The translations under genes were made by a program, and so were the position numbers. Below the pieces are notes generated by a model that made no database searches, was not told where the DNA came from, and saw only the letters and a program-made list of their open reading frames with translations. This document shows positions 1-7,709 of a stretch of DNA of 44,567 bases, piece after piece (position 1 is the first letter of the stretch; every line of letters begins with the position of its first letter). The stretch is taken from positions 1 through 44,567 of the forward strand of contig JAGVHI010000006.1 of assembly GCA_020056635.1 (NCBI GenBank), read 5' to 3'. The stretch comes from an archaeon (GTDB lineage Archaea; Micrarchaeota; Micrarchaeia; Anstonellales; Anstonellaceae).

Positions 1-1
1 C

Positions 2-1006
2 GCCTCCTCATTCCTCTCCTCCTCGCTTGGCCCTGCGCACATATGGCTTGCGTTCCTGCTTGTTTTCCCAGCTCTCGATTCCATCATTCTGCTCATCTCC
101 TTATTCCGCTCGCCTGTTTTCCTGCAAACAAGGAAATCGCACCCCCTCTCCGATATCGCATACTCCTACTCCCTGCTTTCCCCGCCAATCCCGCTATTGC
201 ATTCTGCAGCCGCCATCCTTTCGCTCTCGCTCATTCTCTCCGGCCTTTTCTTCCTCGCAAACCAATCGATTCTTGCAATCCTCTGCCTCTCGCTTCCCGC
301 GCTTCTGCTCTCCGCACTAATCTACCTCTCAGAGCTTCGTGCATCTGAGCTTGATTCTGCCATACCCGATGCGATGTTCCGCGCCTCCTCCTTAGGCAAA
401 TCCGTCTCGTTTGAGCGGATGCTATCCTCCATAGCAGAGGCGGGCTACGGGCAGCTTTCAATTGAGTTTGAAGGGTTGATGCGCCAAATCCGCACAGGGG
501 CCAACCCCCCAGACGCGCTCAATTCGCTCGCGCTTCGCACAAACTCGCTCCTCCTCTCGCGCTGTGCTCATCTGCTGATAATCGCCTACCGCGGCGGCTC
601 AGACACATACTGGGCAGTGCGCGTGGCAGCCGAGGACATGCTATCGCTTTTTTCGCTCATGCGCGAGCGCGCATCCGCCCTTTCCCTGCAGAAATACACC
701 CTGCTTGCCGCATCCGCAATCCTAATCCCCCTAATACTAGGTTCTGTCACGCTCGCGGTTTCCGGTTTTGCAAAGGATTTTGCAACCCTGGAAATATCGC
801 AGGCAAAAGCTCCGGAAGGCCTGTTCTCTGCAGCGCGCGATTCGGCATTTGCCTACCTTCTCATATTCTCGGCAATCTCCTCATTGTTCATCGCAAACCA
901 GGAAGGTCAAATCAGGCGCGCCCCAATCTACTTTTTCACTGCAGCCCCGCTTGGCGCAGCAGTCTTTATTGTCTCCTCAAGCGTCAATCTGTTCGGGTTC
1001 CTATAG
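2..1006 (+). CDS. TadC/FlaJ-type pilus assembly platform protein (T2SF family), 5' partial
   Basis: The reading frame is open from the first bases of the window to a TAG at 1004-1006, so the gene begins upstream. An in-frame ATG at 197 exists, but the hydrophobic sequence before it (LAFLLVFPALDSIILLISLF) reads as a real membrane helix, so I take the longer partial frame. The soluble middle (ELDSAIPDAM through SGGSDTYW-like residues) has the pattern of a T2SF domain: a helical bundle starting with ELxxAIPDAM and ending with a GG(S/D) turn. It is flanked by membrane helices, with a pair (LLAASAILIPLILGSVTL; AYLLIFSAISSLFIA) and a last helix at the C-terminus. This family is the inner-membrane platform that works with a secretion ATPase to assemble type IV pilus-like filaments. 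The pilin-like genes at 11001 and 33152 could be substrates (inference). The ATPase is not in the window. Confidence 0.75.
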   Translation, partial: ASSFLSSSLGPAHIWLAFLLVFPALDSIILLISLFRSPVFLQTRKSHPLSDIAYSYSLLSPPIPLLHSAAAILSLSLILSGLFFLANQSILAILCLSLPALLLSALIYLSELRASELDSAIPDAMFRASSLGKSVSFERMLSSIAEAGYGQLSIEFEGLMRQIRTGANPPDALNSLALRTNSLLLSRCAHLLIIAYRGGSDTYWAVRVAAEDMLSLFSLMRERASALSLQKYTLLAASAILIPLILGSVTLAVSGFAKDFATLEISQAKAPEGLFSAARDSAFAYLLIFSAISSLFIANQEGQIRRAPIYFFTAAPLGAAVFIVSSSVNLFGFL

Positions 1007-1010
1007 GAGG

Positions 1011-1018
1011 TTTTTATT
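1011..1018 (+). promoter_or_regulatory. TATA-like box for the tRNA-Val gene
   Basis: A TTTTTATT stretch lies about 25-32 bp upstream of the 5' end of the tRNA at 1043, the usual spacing of an archaeal TATA box. Assigned by position only. Confidence 0.4.
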
Positions 1019-1042
1019 CTTCTCCAGCGTAACAAATGCAAC

Positions 1043-1155
1043 GGGCCCGTAGTCGAATGCTTTGCTTATGGGCAAAGCTTGCCAGCAAAGCCGGCAATGG
1101 TTAAGACGTCGCTCTTACACAGCGAAGACTCGGGGTTCGATTCCTCGCGGGCCCA
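1043..1155 (+). tRNA. tRNA-Val (TAC anticodon) with an intron in the D-loop
   Basis: The 7-bp acceptor stem (GGGCCCG at 1043-1049 with CGGGCCC at 1148-1154) and discriminator A1155 close the molecule. The anticodon stem TCGCT/AGCGA (1109-1113/1121-1125) holds a loop with anticodon TAC at 1116-1118, which reads valine codons. The T arm is CGGGG-TTCGATT-CCTCG (1131-1147). The D stem is GTC/GAC (1052-1054/1105-1107), but its loop is about 40 nt too long. Removing 1058-1097 restores a normal D-loop containing GG, and a mature length of 73 nt. CCA is not encoded. It lies 45 bp ahead of tRNA-Gln and is probably co-transcribed with it. Confidence 0.93.
1058..1097 (+). other. tRNA-Val D-loop intron (40 nt) with a relaxed bulge-helix-bulge
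   Basis: Exon bases GTCG (1052-1055) pair with CGGC (1092-1095) at the intron end, with one G-U, giving a 4-bp central helix. An AAT bulge (1056-1058) follows on the first strand and another AAT bulge (1096-1098) on the second. The inner helix is GCTTTGC (1059-1065) with GCAAAGC (1085-1091), seven perfect pairs. Cutting each bulge after its second base gives exactly this interval. The outer helix of a strict bulge-helix-bulge is missing, as in the known relaxed form. Confidence 0.8.
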
Positions 1156-1200
1156 TTTCTGCCGGGTTTTTTAACCTATTTTCACATAACTCTTCTCACT

Positions 1201-1311
1201 AGCCCCATCGTCTAGCGGTCAAGGACACGAGGCTCTGAACCTCGTTACATCGGTTCGAAAGGATTCGGGCTCAAAATCATGCGCCTAATCCCGCTCATCC
1301 GGTTGGGGCTA
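1201..1311 (+). tRNA. tRNA-Gln (CTG anticodon) with an intron in the T-loop
   Basis: Acceptor AGCCCCA (1201-1207) pairs with TGGGGCT (1304-1310), with discriminator A1311. Anticodon stem CGAGG/CCTCG (1228-1232/1240-1244) encloses loop CTCTGAA with anticodon CTG at 1235-1237, which reads CAG glutamine codons. The D arm starts GTCT at 1210 and contains AGCGGTCA. The T stem is ATCGG (1249-1253) with CCGGT (1299-1303), but 45 bases separate the strands where seven are expected. Taking out about 38 nt (near 1260-1297) gives T-loop TTCGAAT and a 73-nt tRNA. CCA is not encoded. Confidence 0.9.
1260..1297 (+). other. tRNA-Gln T-loop intron (about 38 nt)
   Basis: GGATT (1261-1265) pairs with AATCC (1287-1291) and forms the inner helix next to the splice region. 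Outside it only two central pairs (G1257-C1292, C1256-G1293) are canonical, so the bulge-helix-bulge is imperfect. The boundary could be one base to the left (1259-1296), because either choice leaves the same mature sequence. Confidence 0.7.
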
Positions 1312-1335
1312 TTTTTTATTTACAAAAGGTGCGTT

Positions 1336-1653
1336 ATGCTGCTCGTGCTCTCAACATTCGCAACGAAACTCGAAGCGCAGAGGATAGCGAAAACGCTCCT
1401 TGCAAAAAAATTAATCGCATGCGCGAATATCGTTCGGTGCGATTCGTTATACGCCTGGAAAGGTAAAATGAAATCACATCCTGAACATATCGCGCTTATG
1501 AAAACTACCGATTCCAACTTCCCGAAACTTGAGAAAGCGATAAAAGCGATGCATTCATACAAGGTTCCAGAAGTGATGGCAATAAAAATTTCAAAAGCTT
1601 CTCCTGCCTATTCAAAATGGGTGTCCTCATGTACCTCAAAATCCACAAAATAG
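1336..1653 (+). CDS. cutA: CutA1 divalent-cation tolerance protein
   Basis: The 105-residue product starts MLLVLSTFATKLEAQRIAKT and has the CutA pattern: a short first strand, a helix with AxxLAKKLIACANIV, then SLYAWKGKM and a C-terminal region VPEVMAIKISKASPAYSKWV. CutA proteins are small ferredoxin-like trimers in the cytosol. They are linked to metal (copper) tolerance in bacteria, and their biochemical role elsewhere is poorly defined. I chose ATG 1336 because it matches the family length and follows an AAAGGTG ribosome binding site; the in-frame ATG at 1279 lies inside the tRNA-Gln gene. The 3' end overlaps the next gene (DUF424), so the two are likely co-transcribed. Confidence 0.9.
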   Translation: MLLVLSTFATKLEAQRIAKTLLAKKLIACANIVRCDSLYAWKGKMKSHPEHIALMKTTDSNFPKLEKAIKAMHSYKVPEVMAIKISKASPAYSKWVSSCTSKSTK

Positions 1654-1928
1654 GGAACGAAACAATAGTCGCAGCCTGCGACAAGGCGCAGATTGGAAAG
1701 GTGCTTCGCAAAGATGCGCTAGTGCTCGATTTGGACAAGTTCCGCTCCTTTTACATGGGCGAGCCATGCGGGGAAAAAACGCTCATCTCCGCGCTTTCCG
1801 AGTGCACAAGCGCAAACCTGGTCGGAAAGAAGGCAGTAGGTGCCGCGATTAAGACAAAACTGGCAAGCGAGGGCTCGGTGCTGAAATTCGGGGAAGTGCC
1901 GCATCTTCAGATTTACCGGATAATCTAA
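1629..1928 (+). CDS. DUF424 family protein
   Basis: About 99 residues, beginning MYLKIHKIGNETIVAACDKA. It contains the archaeal DUF424 signature: a short N-terminal sheet, KVLRKDALVLDL, a charged central helix and a C-terminal VPHLQIYRII strand. DUF424 proteins are small conserved archaeal proteins, often beside information-processing genes; no enzymatic role is established. It overlaps cutA by 25 bp in a different frame, suggesting translational coupling. In-frame ATG 1617 is possible, but ATG 1629 gives the typical N-terminus. Confidence 0.75.
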   Translation: MYLKIHKIGNETIVAACDKAQIGKVLRKDALVLDLDKFRSFYMGEPCGEKTLISALSECTSANLVGKKAVGAAIKTKLASEGSVLKFGEVPHLQIYRII

Positions 1929-1971
1929 TTTACCAGTCCGTTTTAAACTTCTTCGAATATAAAATCTGACC

Positions 1972-3561
1972 ATGAGCGAGGTTTACAGGGAACTTGACAG
2001 GCAGTGGAAGGCAACATGTCGCATAGTGCTTGGGGGCGAAATAGGCCCGCTTGACGAGTACAAGGAATGGCTCTGCGGGCTCAATGACCCACTTACCCTT
2101 AGGCGCATTTCTTCCGGGCATATGGTGGCAATGACTTCGAATAGCTACTGCGAAGGCTCTGCAGTGCAGGACATGGCGCAGGTAGACTTCATGCGGAAGT
2201 TCGAGCCCATCTCAATAAACGACATGAAAGACATCGATTCGCTCTTTGAATCTGTCGCAGAACGGTTTTCCTACTGCGGGAACATTACAATAGGCAACTC
2301 AAAATTCGTGGAATCTTCTTCCGAAGTATCGGACAGCTTCTTTGTCTACAAGTGCACAAGGATTTCCGGATGCAAGAACGCTGCTTATTCGCAGTGGATG
2401 CGCCTGTCCGAGAACCTTTTTGGCACAAACGAAGGAGGCGAATCGCAATTCTGCATACGCTGTGGCATAGTATACCGCAACCAGCGCTCTTTTGAACTCT
2501 GGATTGGGGGAAACACTTCTGATTCATACTACTCATATGGCTTGGAGGGCTGCAAGGACTGCATATTCTGCTTCAACCTGATAGGAAAAAGCAATGCAAT
2601 AGGAAATCTGCAGCTTCCAAGGAATAAATATTCAGAACTCAAGGAAAAGCTTCTCTCTGAGCTTCGTTCGGAGCTTATGGAAAAAAAGAAGCTGCCTTCG
2701 CTCATCGAGCTCATATCGCAGGAAAAGCCGGACTACTCGCATGCGCTCTCTGCTGTAAAGGGTCTTTCTTCTGCCACGCGTGACAAGGACAAATCCAGGC
2801 TTGAGGGGGCATTCACAAAAGCATCCTCCGTAGTTCTCGGGGAACCGCTCAAAGGGATAGATGCTTATGCAGGGTGGCTTTCAAGGCACACGATTGTAAC
2901 GCGCGATTCAAAATCGGTCCTAAGCAAAACAGCGCTGCAGGTATCCGAGTACCCGATTATGCGGGAATTGCCTGAAAACAGGATTGTGACGCAGGAGGAA
3001 GCGACAGTGCTTGGGGAGAAGCTTGCTGCGTGGCAAACCCCTCCATCTTCCATTTCGCTTGCTGATGCCCCTCATATCCTTAGCCCGATTGCATATTTTC
3101 CACCAGAGCGGAGGCTTGGTTCTTACAAGAACCTTGTTGCATGCCAATGGGGCGCGGAATCCACTGACTGCTACCGGACAGTGGTGGCTTCGCACGACAA
3201 GTACTGCGGATACAATGCCTGGCCCCGCAACTCGGAGAACATATTCGGAAGCGGGCTTGTTTTCAATTCCGAATTCTGCTTCAAGTGCTTTGATGGGGTA
3301 GGGCTCAAGCGCTGCTTTGAGGTGGACTCCGGGCGCGGGTGCTCTGACACATGGTTCTCGCACAATGTGGAAGGGCTGCAAAGTGCGCTATTCTGCTTCA
3401 ACACCAAATCCAAGCGCTACGCTGTCGGGAACGCAGAGATTGGGCCTGAGCAGTTTGCCAAAGTGAAAAAATTGGTGCAGGATTGGGCAATCTCAGAGCT
3501 TAAGAAAAGGAAGAGCGTGCCGATTTCAGTGTACGATATTGCTTGCAAGGGGAAAAAATAA
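1972..3561 (+). CDS. Cysteine-rich protein made of two tandem copies of one unit
   Basis: 529 residues of unknown function, with no signal peptide or membrane segment. The chain is an internal duplication of about 265 residues. VLGGEIGPLDEYKEWL near residue 20 matches VLGEPLKGIDAYAGWL near 290. SENLFG matches SENIFG, followed by QFCIRCG and EFCFKCF. A closing CIFCFNLIGKSNAIGN matches LFCFNTKSKRYAVGN, followed in both by a charged helix and a short tail. Many cysteines occur as CxxC pairs, which suggests zinc binding. The closing motif resembles the Cys-rich repeat proteins of some phages and uncultured bacteria that end in a C-x2-C...NKxYxxEEY pattern (weak similarity judged by eye). An AT-rich ATATAAAA element lies about 10-15 bp upstream, so the transcript may have almost no leader. 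Confidence 0.55.
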   Translation: MSEVYRELDRQWKATCRIVLGGEIGPLDEYKEWLCGLNDPLTLRRISSGHMVAMTSNSYCEGSAVQDMAQVDFMRKFEPISINDMKDIDSLFESVAERFSYCGNITIGNSKFVESSSEVSDSFFVYKCTRISGCKNAAYSQWMRLSENLFGTNEGGESQFCIRCGIVYRNQRSFELWIGGNTSDSYYSYGLEGCKDCIFCFNLIGKSNAIGNLQLPRNKYSELKEKLLSELRSELMEKKKLPSLIELISQEKPDYSHALSAVKGLSSATRDKDKSRLEGAFTKASSVVLGEPLKGIDAYAGWLSRHTIVTRDSKSVLSKTALQVSEYPIMRELPENRIVTQEEATVLGEKLAAWQTPPSSISLADAPHILSPIAYFPPERRLGSYKNLVACQWGAESTDCYRTVVASHDKYCGYNAWPRNSENIFGSGLVFNSEFCFKCFDGVGLKRCFEVDSGRGCSDTWFSHNVEGLQSALFCFNTKSKRYAVGNAEIGPEQFAKVKKLVQDWAISELKKRKSVPISVYDIACKGKK

Positions 3562-3635
3562 ACGGCAACCTCCCACTCACCAATTTCTCTCTCGTAAGGC
3601 ATGCCTATAAAAATATCCTCTGGGTATTCTCCCCG

Positions 3636-4361
3636 ATGGCTAATATCCTCCAGTATTCCCTGAAAACGTACCTGAGCCATATTCGGTTAATCTCCCTATT
3701 TTCCATATCCCTCCTCTTCGCTTTCCTAATCCCGCTTTTCGTGCGCATCCCGACTTTCGTATCAATCGGCGCAATATTCCTCCGCACAGGCTCGATTCCC
3801 GAGCTTACGCAGGTGGAGTCCGCTGTAATGGTGCTTTCTTTCCTAATCTCCCTATTCCTAATCTCATTTGCAATAGTGAACATAAACCTTGTAATCCGCT
3901 CAGAGCGCACGCAGACGCACATAGGAAAGGAAGTGATAAGCGGCCTTTCCAAATACACGCTAAACGTGTTCTGGCTCTACCTCTCGGCCGAGCTTTTGCT
4001 CCTAATCATACAGCTTCTCACTTTCGAGTGGGGCGCGCAGCAAATCCTCTCCCCAATCCTCTCGTTCCTGGCAATCCTGCCGTTCTTCTACGCCCCTGCA
4101 GGCCTGGTTATCGATGACCTGCGCCCGTTCCGCGCAGTGCAAAAATCATTTTCCATGGTGCTCTCAAAGCTCCCCTATTTCCTGCTCTGGCTTGCAATCG
4201 CATTCTTCCTACTGGCAATACCTGAGTTCCTGTTCTTTGCAATCCTGCCCCACGAGATTGTGCCGTGGCTCCTGCTTGCGCTAAATTCTATCATCATAAT
4301 GCCGTTCCTAATCGTGCTGCAGACGCAGATTTACATAAGCAAGTATTCTATTCTGAATTAG
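3636..4361 (+). CDS. Multi-pass membrane protein, about six helices
   Basis: About 241 residues. Six hydrophobic segments are visible: LISLFSISLLFAFLIPLF, a second around AVMVLSFLISLFLISFAIV, LNVFWLYLSAELLLLIIQLL, ILSPILSFLAILPFFYAPAG, LPYFLLWLAIAFFLLAIPEF, and VPWLLLALNSIIIMPFLIVL. The arrangement resembles the membrane domains annotated near glycerophosphodiesterases or as DUF-type permease-like proteins in archaea, but no catalytic motif is visible and I do not assign a function. I chose ATG 3636 because CCTATAAAAATATCC just upstream is a good TATA region and the sequence before it is unlike a protein N-terminus. Confidence 0.6.
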   Translation: MANILQYSLKTYLSHIRLISLFSISLLFAFLIPLFVRIPTFVSIGAIFLRTGSIPELTQVESAVMVLSFLISLFLISFAIVNINLVIRSERTQTHIGKEVISGLSKYTLNVFWLYLSAELLLLIIQLLTFEWGAQQILSPILSFLAILPFFYAPAGLVIDDLRPFRAVQKSFSMVLSKLPYFLLWLAIAFFLLAIPEFLFFAILPHEIVPWLLLALNSIIIMPFLIVLQTQIYISKYSILN

Positions 4362-4433
4362 CCCCCTGGGGCTTACAGATAGGTATATAATGCTTAATCG
4401 GGAGAATAATATGATATTTGCTTAGGTGTGTCC

Positions 4434-4613
4434 ATGATTTGCGAACGGTGCTCTGACAACGTGCACTTCGTTGAGAAGTGCGAATACTGCGGGAAAATGG
4501 TCTGCGTGAACTGCGAGAAGAGCGCAAAGAGGCTAAAGAAGGTCACGCGGCTCGTGATTTGCAAGGACTGCTGGGGCAAACTGTCTGTGCGAAAGAAGTT
4601 CAAGTCCGCATAG
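4434..4613 (+). CDS. Small Cys-rich zinc-binding protein
   Basis: A 59-residue protein beginning MICERCSDNVHFVEKCEYCG, with further pairs VCVNC and ICKDC. The four CxxC pairs plus histidine form a B-box/zinc-ribbon-like module. It is strongly basic towards the C-terminus (KRLKK, VRKKFKSA), which fits a nucleic-acid or protein adaptor. A TATA box (TATATAAT, 4384-4391) and an AGGTG ribosome site at 4424-4428 precede ATG 4434; GTG 4428 is an alternative. Function unknown. Confidence 0.65.
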   Translation: MICERCSDNVHFVEKCEYCGKMVCVNCEKSAKRLKKVTRLVICKDCWGKLSVRKKFKSA

Positions 4614-4633
4614 AAAAAGCTATTTCTTCCACT

Positions 4634-4693
4634 TTTCCTTATCCCTAAGATAAGTGGCATCTACTTCTCAACTTTCCTTATCCCTACAATAAG
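4634..4693. repeat. Direct repeat: the 3' end of ileS partly duplicated 39 bp away
   Basis: Positions 4634-4654 and 4673-4693 match at 19 of 21 bases. The second copy is the end of the ileS coding sequence (GIRK near the C-terminus, minus strand). The first copy lies just beyond the ileS stop and would still read LILGIRK. It looks like a short tandem duplication that moved the stop codon or left a remnant. Confidence 0.75.
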
Positions 4694-7693
4694 CTCGTAC
4701 TCCGCAATCTCCCATTTTTTCCCGTCCTTGACGGTCTGCTGGAACTCAATGGATTCGGCATTTACCTCTTTTGCAAGCCCCTTCTCGTTCCTCTTTAGCA
4801 TCGCAACCAGCTCCTTGCTCCCAGCCACCCGCACCGCAATGCTGTCCCCCTCCAACAGCTTCTCCTCCTTGCGCGCAAGCTGTATCCTCCGCGCAGCCTC
4901 CCGCACCATCGCCTCCTCGAGAAGCGCTTCCGACATCTCGGTTTTCAGGAACACTTTCCCAGAATCGAACTCCGCGATCGCATAGCCATGCGCGCTCTCC
5001 GTAAGCTCCACCATGTCGCGCTCGATTTCGTATTTCCCGCCAAGCATGAACTTTCCGTTGCCAGCAGCCAATTCCCGCACAATTTCCCCTGCATCCATCC
5101 CCTCGAGCAATTTCCTTGCTTCCCCCGCCTTCTCCTTGAATTTCGCGCCAACTTTTGCGAAATTGACTTTAGCGGAATATGCGCTTTTCATGCTTGATGC
5201 AACTTTCAGCTTTTTCACGTTTGAGAGAAGCTCGATTAGGTTTGCGAGCCTCTCAACCGCATTTTTCACTTCTGTGGAATCGCTCACAATCACGGCTTCC
5301 GCAAGCGGCCAGCGAAGCTTCACATTCGCCTGCTGGCGCGCACGAAGCGATGAGGCTGCAATGGACTGCGCGATTGCAACCTGCTTCTCAAGCGCAGGCT
5401 CAACCGCCCTCTCCTCTGTTGCGGGCCAGGGAAGCAGGCTTATGGATTCAGCCCCCTCCCATTTCCTAAACACCCTCTGGTAAATGTCCTCGCAAATGAA
5501 CGGCACAATCGGGGTCGCAAGCGCAAGGGACTCAAGCATGCACCTGTACGTCACATGCAGTGCTGCATCAGCGTTCCTCCCGCAATCCAGCCTTTCTTTC
5601 ACAAGCTTGATGTAGAACCTGCTCACATCCTCCACAAGGAATGAAATAATTGCTCTCGATGCCTCGTGCGGTTTGTGCCCCTCGAATGCTTCGGTTGAAA
5701 CCTTGGTGACTGCGGCCAGCCTGGAAAGCATCCACCTATCCTCGGTCTCAAGCGATTTTGGCACTGGGGGCTTTTGCAGGCAGAACCGCTCAAGGAACAC
5801 GCCCATGTTGTAAAGTATCCCAAGCTTGCGGTGCGCCTCTTTTAGCTCTTCCCAGTTGAATTTCAAATCGTCCCAGTAGGTGTTGGACAGGCTCCAGAGC
5901 CTAAAGGAATCAGCGCCAAATTTCCCAATCATTTCATTGAACGGCACGAAATTCCCCACTGATTTTGACATCTTCTCCCCTTTCTCATCAACGAAGAACC
6001 CATGCATCCCAACTGCGGCATACGGCGCCTCCCCATTCTGCACGACTCCGCTCCCAAGCAATGAATAGAACCATCCCCGTGTCTGGTCCTTTCCCTCTAT
6101 AATGAAATCCGCTTTTCGCAGCTTCAATCTCTCCTGGGGCGCAAGCGACGCCCAGATTGCGTTGCCTGAATCGAACCACACGTCAAGCACGTCTGGCACC
6201 CTTTCCATTTTCTTTTTGCATTTCGGGCATGGCAGAACAACCCTGTCTATGTACGGCCTGTGCAGCTCAGTCACTTCTGGAAGCTCGCTTTTGGAGCCCA
6301 CCACTTTTCGCTCCCCGCATGCGCATTCCCAGATTGGAAGCGGAATCCCCCAATACCTCTGCCTTGAGATGCACCAGTCCGGGGCGCCTGCCACAAAATC
6401 CCGGAACCTAGTTTTGGCAAAATCAGGAGTCCAGCCCACTTTTTCAATCTCCTCTAGCATCCTGCCCCTTACTTGCGATATTCCTATGAACCACTGGTCA
6501 GTGGTCATGAACACGAGCGGGGTCTTGCACCGCCAGCAGTGCGGGTACCTGTGCCTTATCTTTCCTGCGTGTATGAGCGCCCCGTTCGAATCCAAATCCT
6601 CGATTATCCTCTTGTTCGATTCCCTTGCAAGCATCCCCTCATACTCGCCTGCCTCATGTGTGAACTTCCCTGCGGAATCAAGTGGCGAGAATATGTCAAG
6701 CCCGTATCTCCTCCCGATCACAAAATCCTCAGGCCCGTGCCCGGGCGCGCAGTGCACAAGCCCGCTTCCGTCCTCAAGTGTGACATACTCGTCCGACATC
6801 ACCACTTTGCGCTTTGCTTTTTTCCTGATTTTTTTCTGGAGCGGAAGCTCATACTCCGCCCCATCCAGCTTCTTTCCTGAAAATTCGCCAAGCACGGTTG
6901 CGCTTTTCAGCGGCATGAATGCCATGAGCACCTCAAGCCTGTCCTTTGCCACAATAAGCTTCTCCCCGTCAACCTGCACCTTCACATACGTATATGTGGG
7001 ATGCACCATCACCGCAATATTCGAAACCAACGTCCAGGGAGTGGTGGTCCAAATCACCAAATACTCGTCCTCGGCCCCAGCCACCTTGAATTTCACGTAT
7101 ATGCTCGGGTCATCCTGCTCATCGTACTCCAGCTCGTAATTCGCAATCGTGGTCTGGCAGCGCGAGCAATAGGGGAGCACGTACACGCCGCGCGAGAGCA
7201 GCCCCTGCTCGCTTGCGCGCGCAATCGTGCTCCAGCTTGCATCAATGTACTCATCCTTGTAGGTGACATAGGGCGCCTGCCAGTCCATCCACGCGCCAGC
7301 GCGCTCGAACTGGCTGCCCATCACCCCGATGTACTTGGTTGCAAACTCCCTGCACCGGTGCACGAACTTTTCAATCCCGACCTTCTCCTCAATCTCCTTT
7401 TTCCCCCCAAGGCCCATCTCCTGCTCGACTTTCACCTCAATCGGAAGCCCGTGCGTATCATAACCTGGCTGCGCCCGCACAGAATAGCCCCGCGCCCTCC
7501 GGTATCTGCACACCGCGTCCTTGAGGCACTTGTTCCATGCGGTTCCAGGGTGGATTTCGCCGGTTGCATAGGGCGGCCCGTCGCAGAAATACCATTCCTT
7601 CCCTTTGGAATTCGCCTCTTTCACCTTGCGGTAAATGCCCTCCTTCCTCCAGAACTGGAGCACGGATTCCTCTAGTTTGCTTTGGTTGTGCAT
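4661..7693 (-). CDS. ileS: Isoleucyl-tRNA synthetase
   Basis: 1010 residues, the usual length for this class Ia enzyme, which charges tRNA-Ile with isoleucine in the cytosol. The ATP-binding HIGH element appears as IHPGTAW around residue 48, preceded by GPPYATG; the final His is replaced by Thr, a form I recall from archaeal IleRS. The editing domain carries WTTTPWTL. The GEKMSKSVGNFV signature sits at residues 572-583. ADFIIEGKDQTRGWFYSL is the typical IleRS core. A CPKCKKK cluster just ahead of DVLDVWFDSG and CACG earlier suggest zinc knuckles. The ribosome site GGTGCG is 4 nt before ATG 7693. The gene starts 16 bp after the stop of an upstream membrane protein gene, so they may share a transcript. 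Confidence 0.97.
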   Translation of the reverse strand: MHNQSKLEESVLQFWRKEGIYRKVKEANSKGKEWYFCDGPPYATGEIHPGTAWNKCLKDAVCRYRRARGYSVRAQPGYDTHGLPIEVKVEQEMGLGGKKEIEEKVGIEKFVHRCREFATKYIGVMGSQFERAGAWMDWQAPYVTYKDEYIDASWSTIARASEQGLLSRGVYVLPYCSRCQTTIANYELEYDEQDDPSIYVKFKVAGAEDEYLVIWTTTPWTLVSNIAVMVHPTYTYVKVQVDGEKLIVAKDRLEVLMAFMPLKSATVLGEFSGKKLDGAEYELPLQKKIRKKAKRKVVMSDEYVTLEDGSGLVHCAPGHGPEDFVIGRRYGLDIFSPLDSAGKFTHEAGEYEGMLARESNKRIIEDLDSNGALIHAGKIRHRYPHCWRCKTPLVFMTTDQWFIGISQVRGRMLEEIEKVGWTPDFAKTRFRDFVAGAPDWCISRQRYWGIPLPIWECACGERKVVGSKSELPEVTELHRPYIDRVVLPCPKCKKKMERVPDVLDVWFDSGNAIWASLAPQERLKLRKADFIIEGKDQTRGWFYSLLGSGVVQNGEAPYAAVGMHGFFVDEKGEKMSKSVGNFVPFNEMIGKFGADSFRLWSLSNTYWDDLKFNWEELKEAHRKLGILYNMGVFLERFCLQKPPVPKSLETEDRWMLSRLAAVTKVSTEAFEGHKPHEASRAIISFLVEDVSRFYIKLVKERLDCGRNADAALHVTYRCMLESLALATPIVPFICEDIYQRVFRKWEGAESISLLPWPATEERAVEPALEKQVAIAQSIAASSLRARQQANVKLRWPLAEAVIVSDSTEVKNAVERLANLIELLSNVKKLKVASSMKSAYSAKVNFAKVGAKFKEKAGEARKLLEGMDAGEIVRELAAGNGKFMLGGKYEIERDMVELTESAHGYAIAEFDSGKVFLKTEMSEALLEEAMVREAARRIQLARKEEKLLEGDSIAVRVAGSKELVAMLKRNEKGLAKEVNAESIEFQQTVKDGKKWEIAEYELIVGIRKVEK

Positions 7694-7709
7694 AAACGCA
7701 CCGTTTTAT

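Noticed and set aside
6102-7139. 345-codon open frame on the plus strand across ileS
   Set aside because: It lies inside ileS on the opposite strand, has no recognisable domain or ribosome site, and is a by-product of the strong codon bias.
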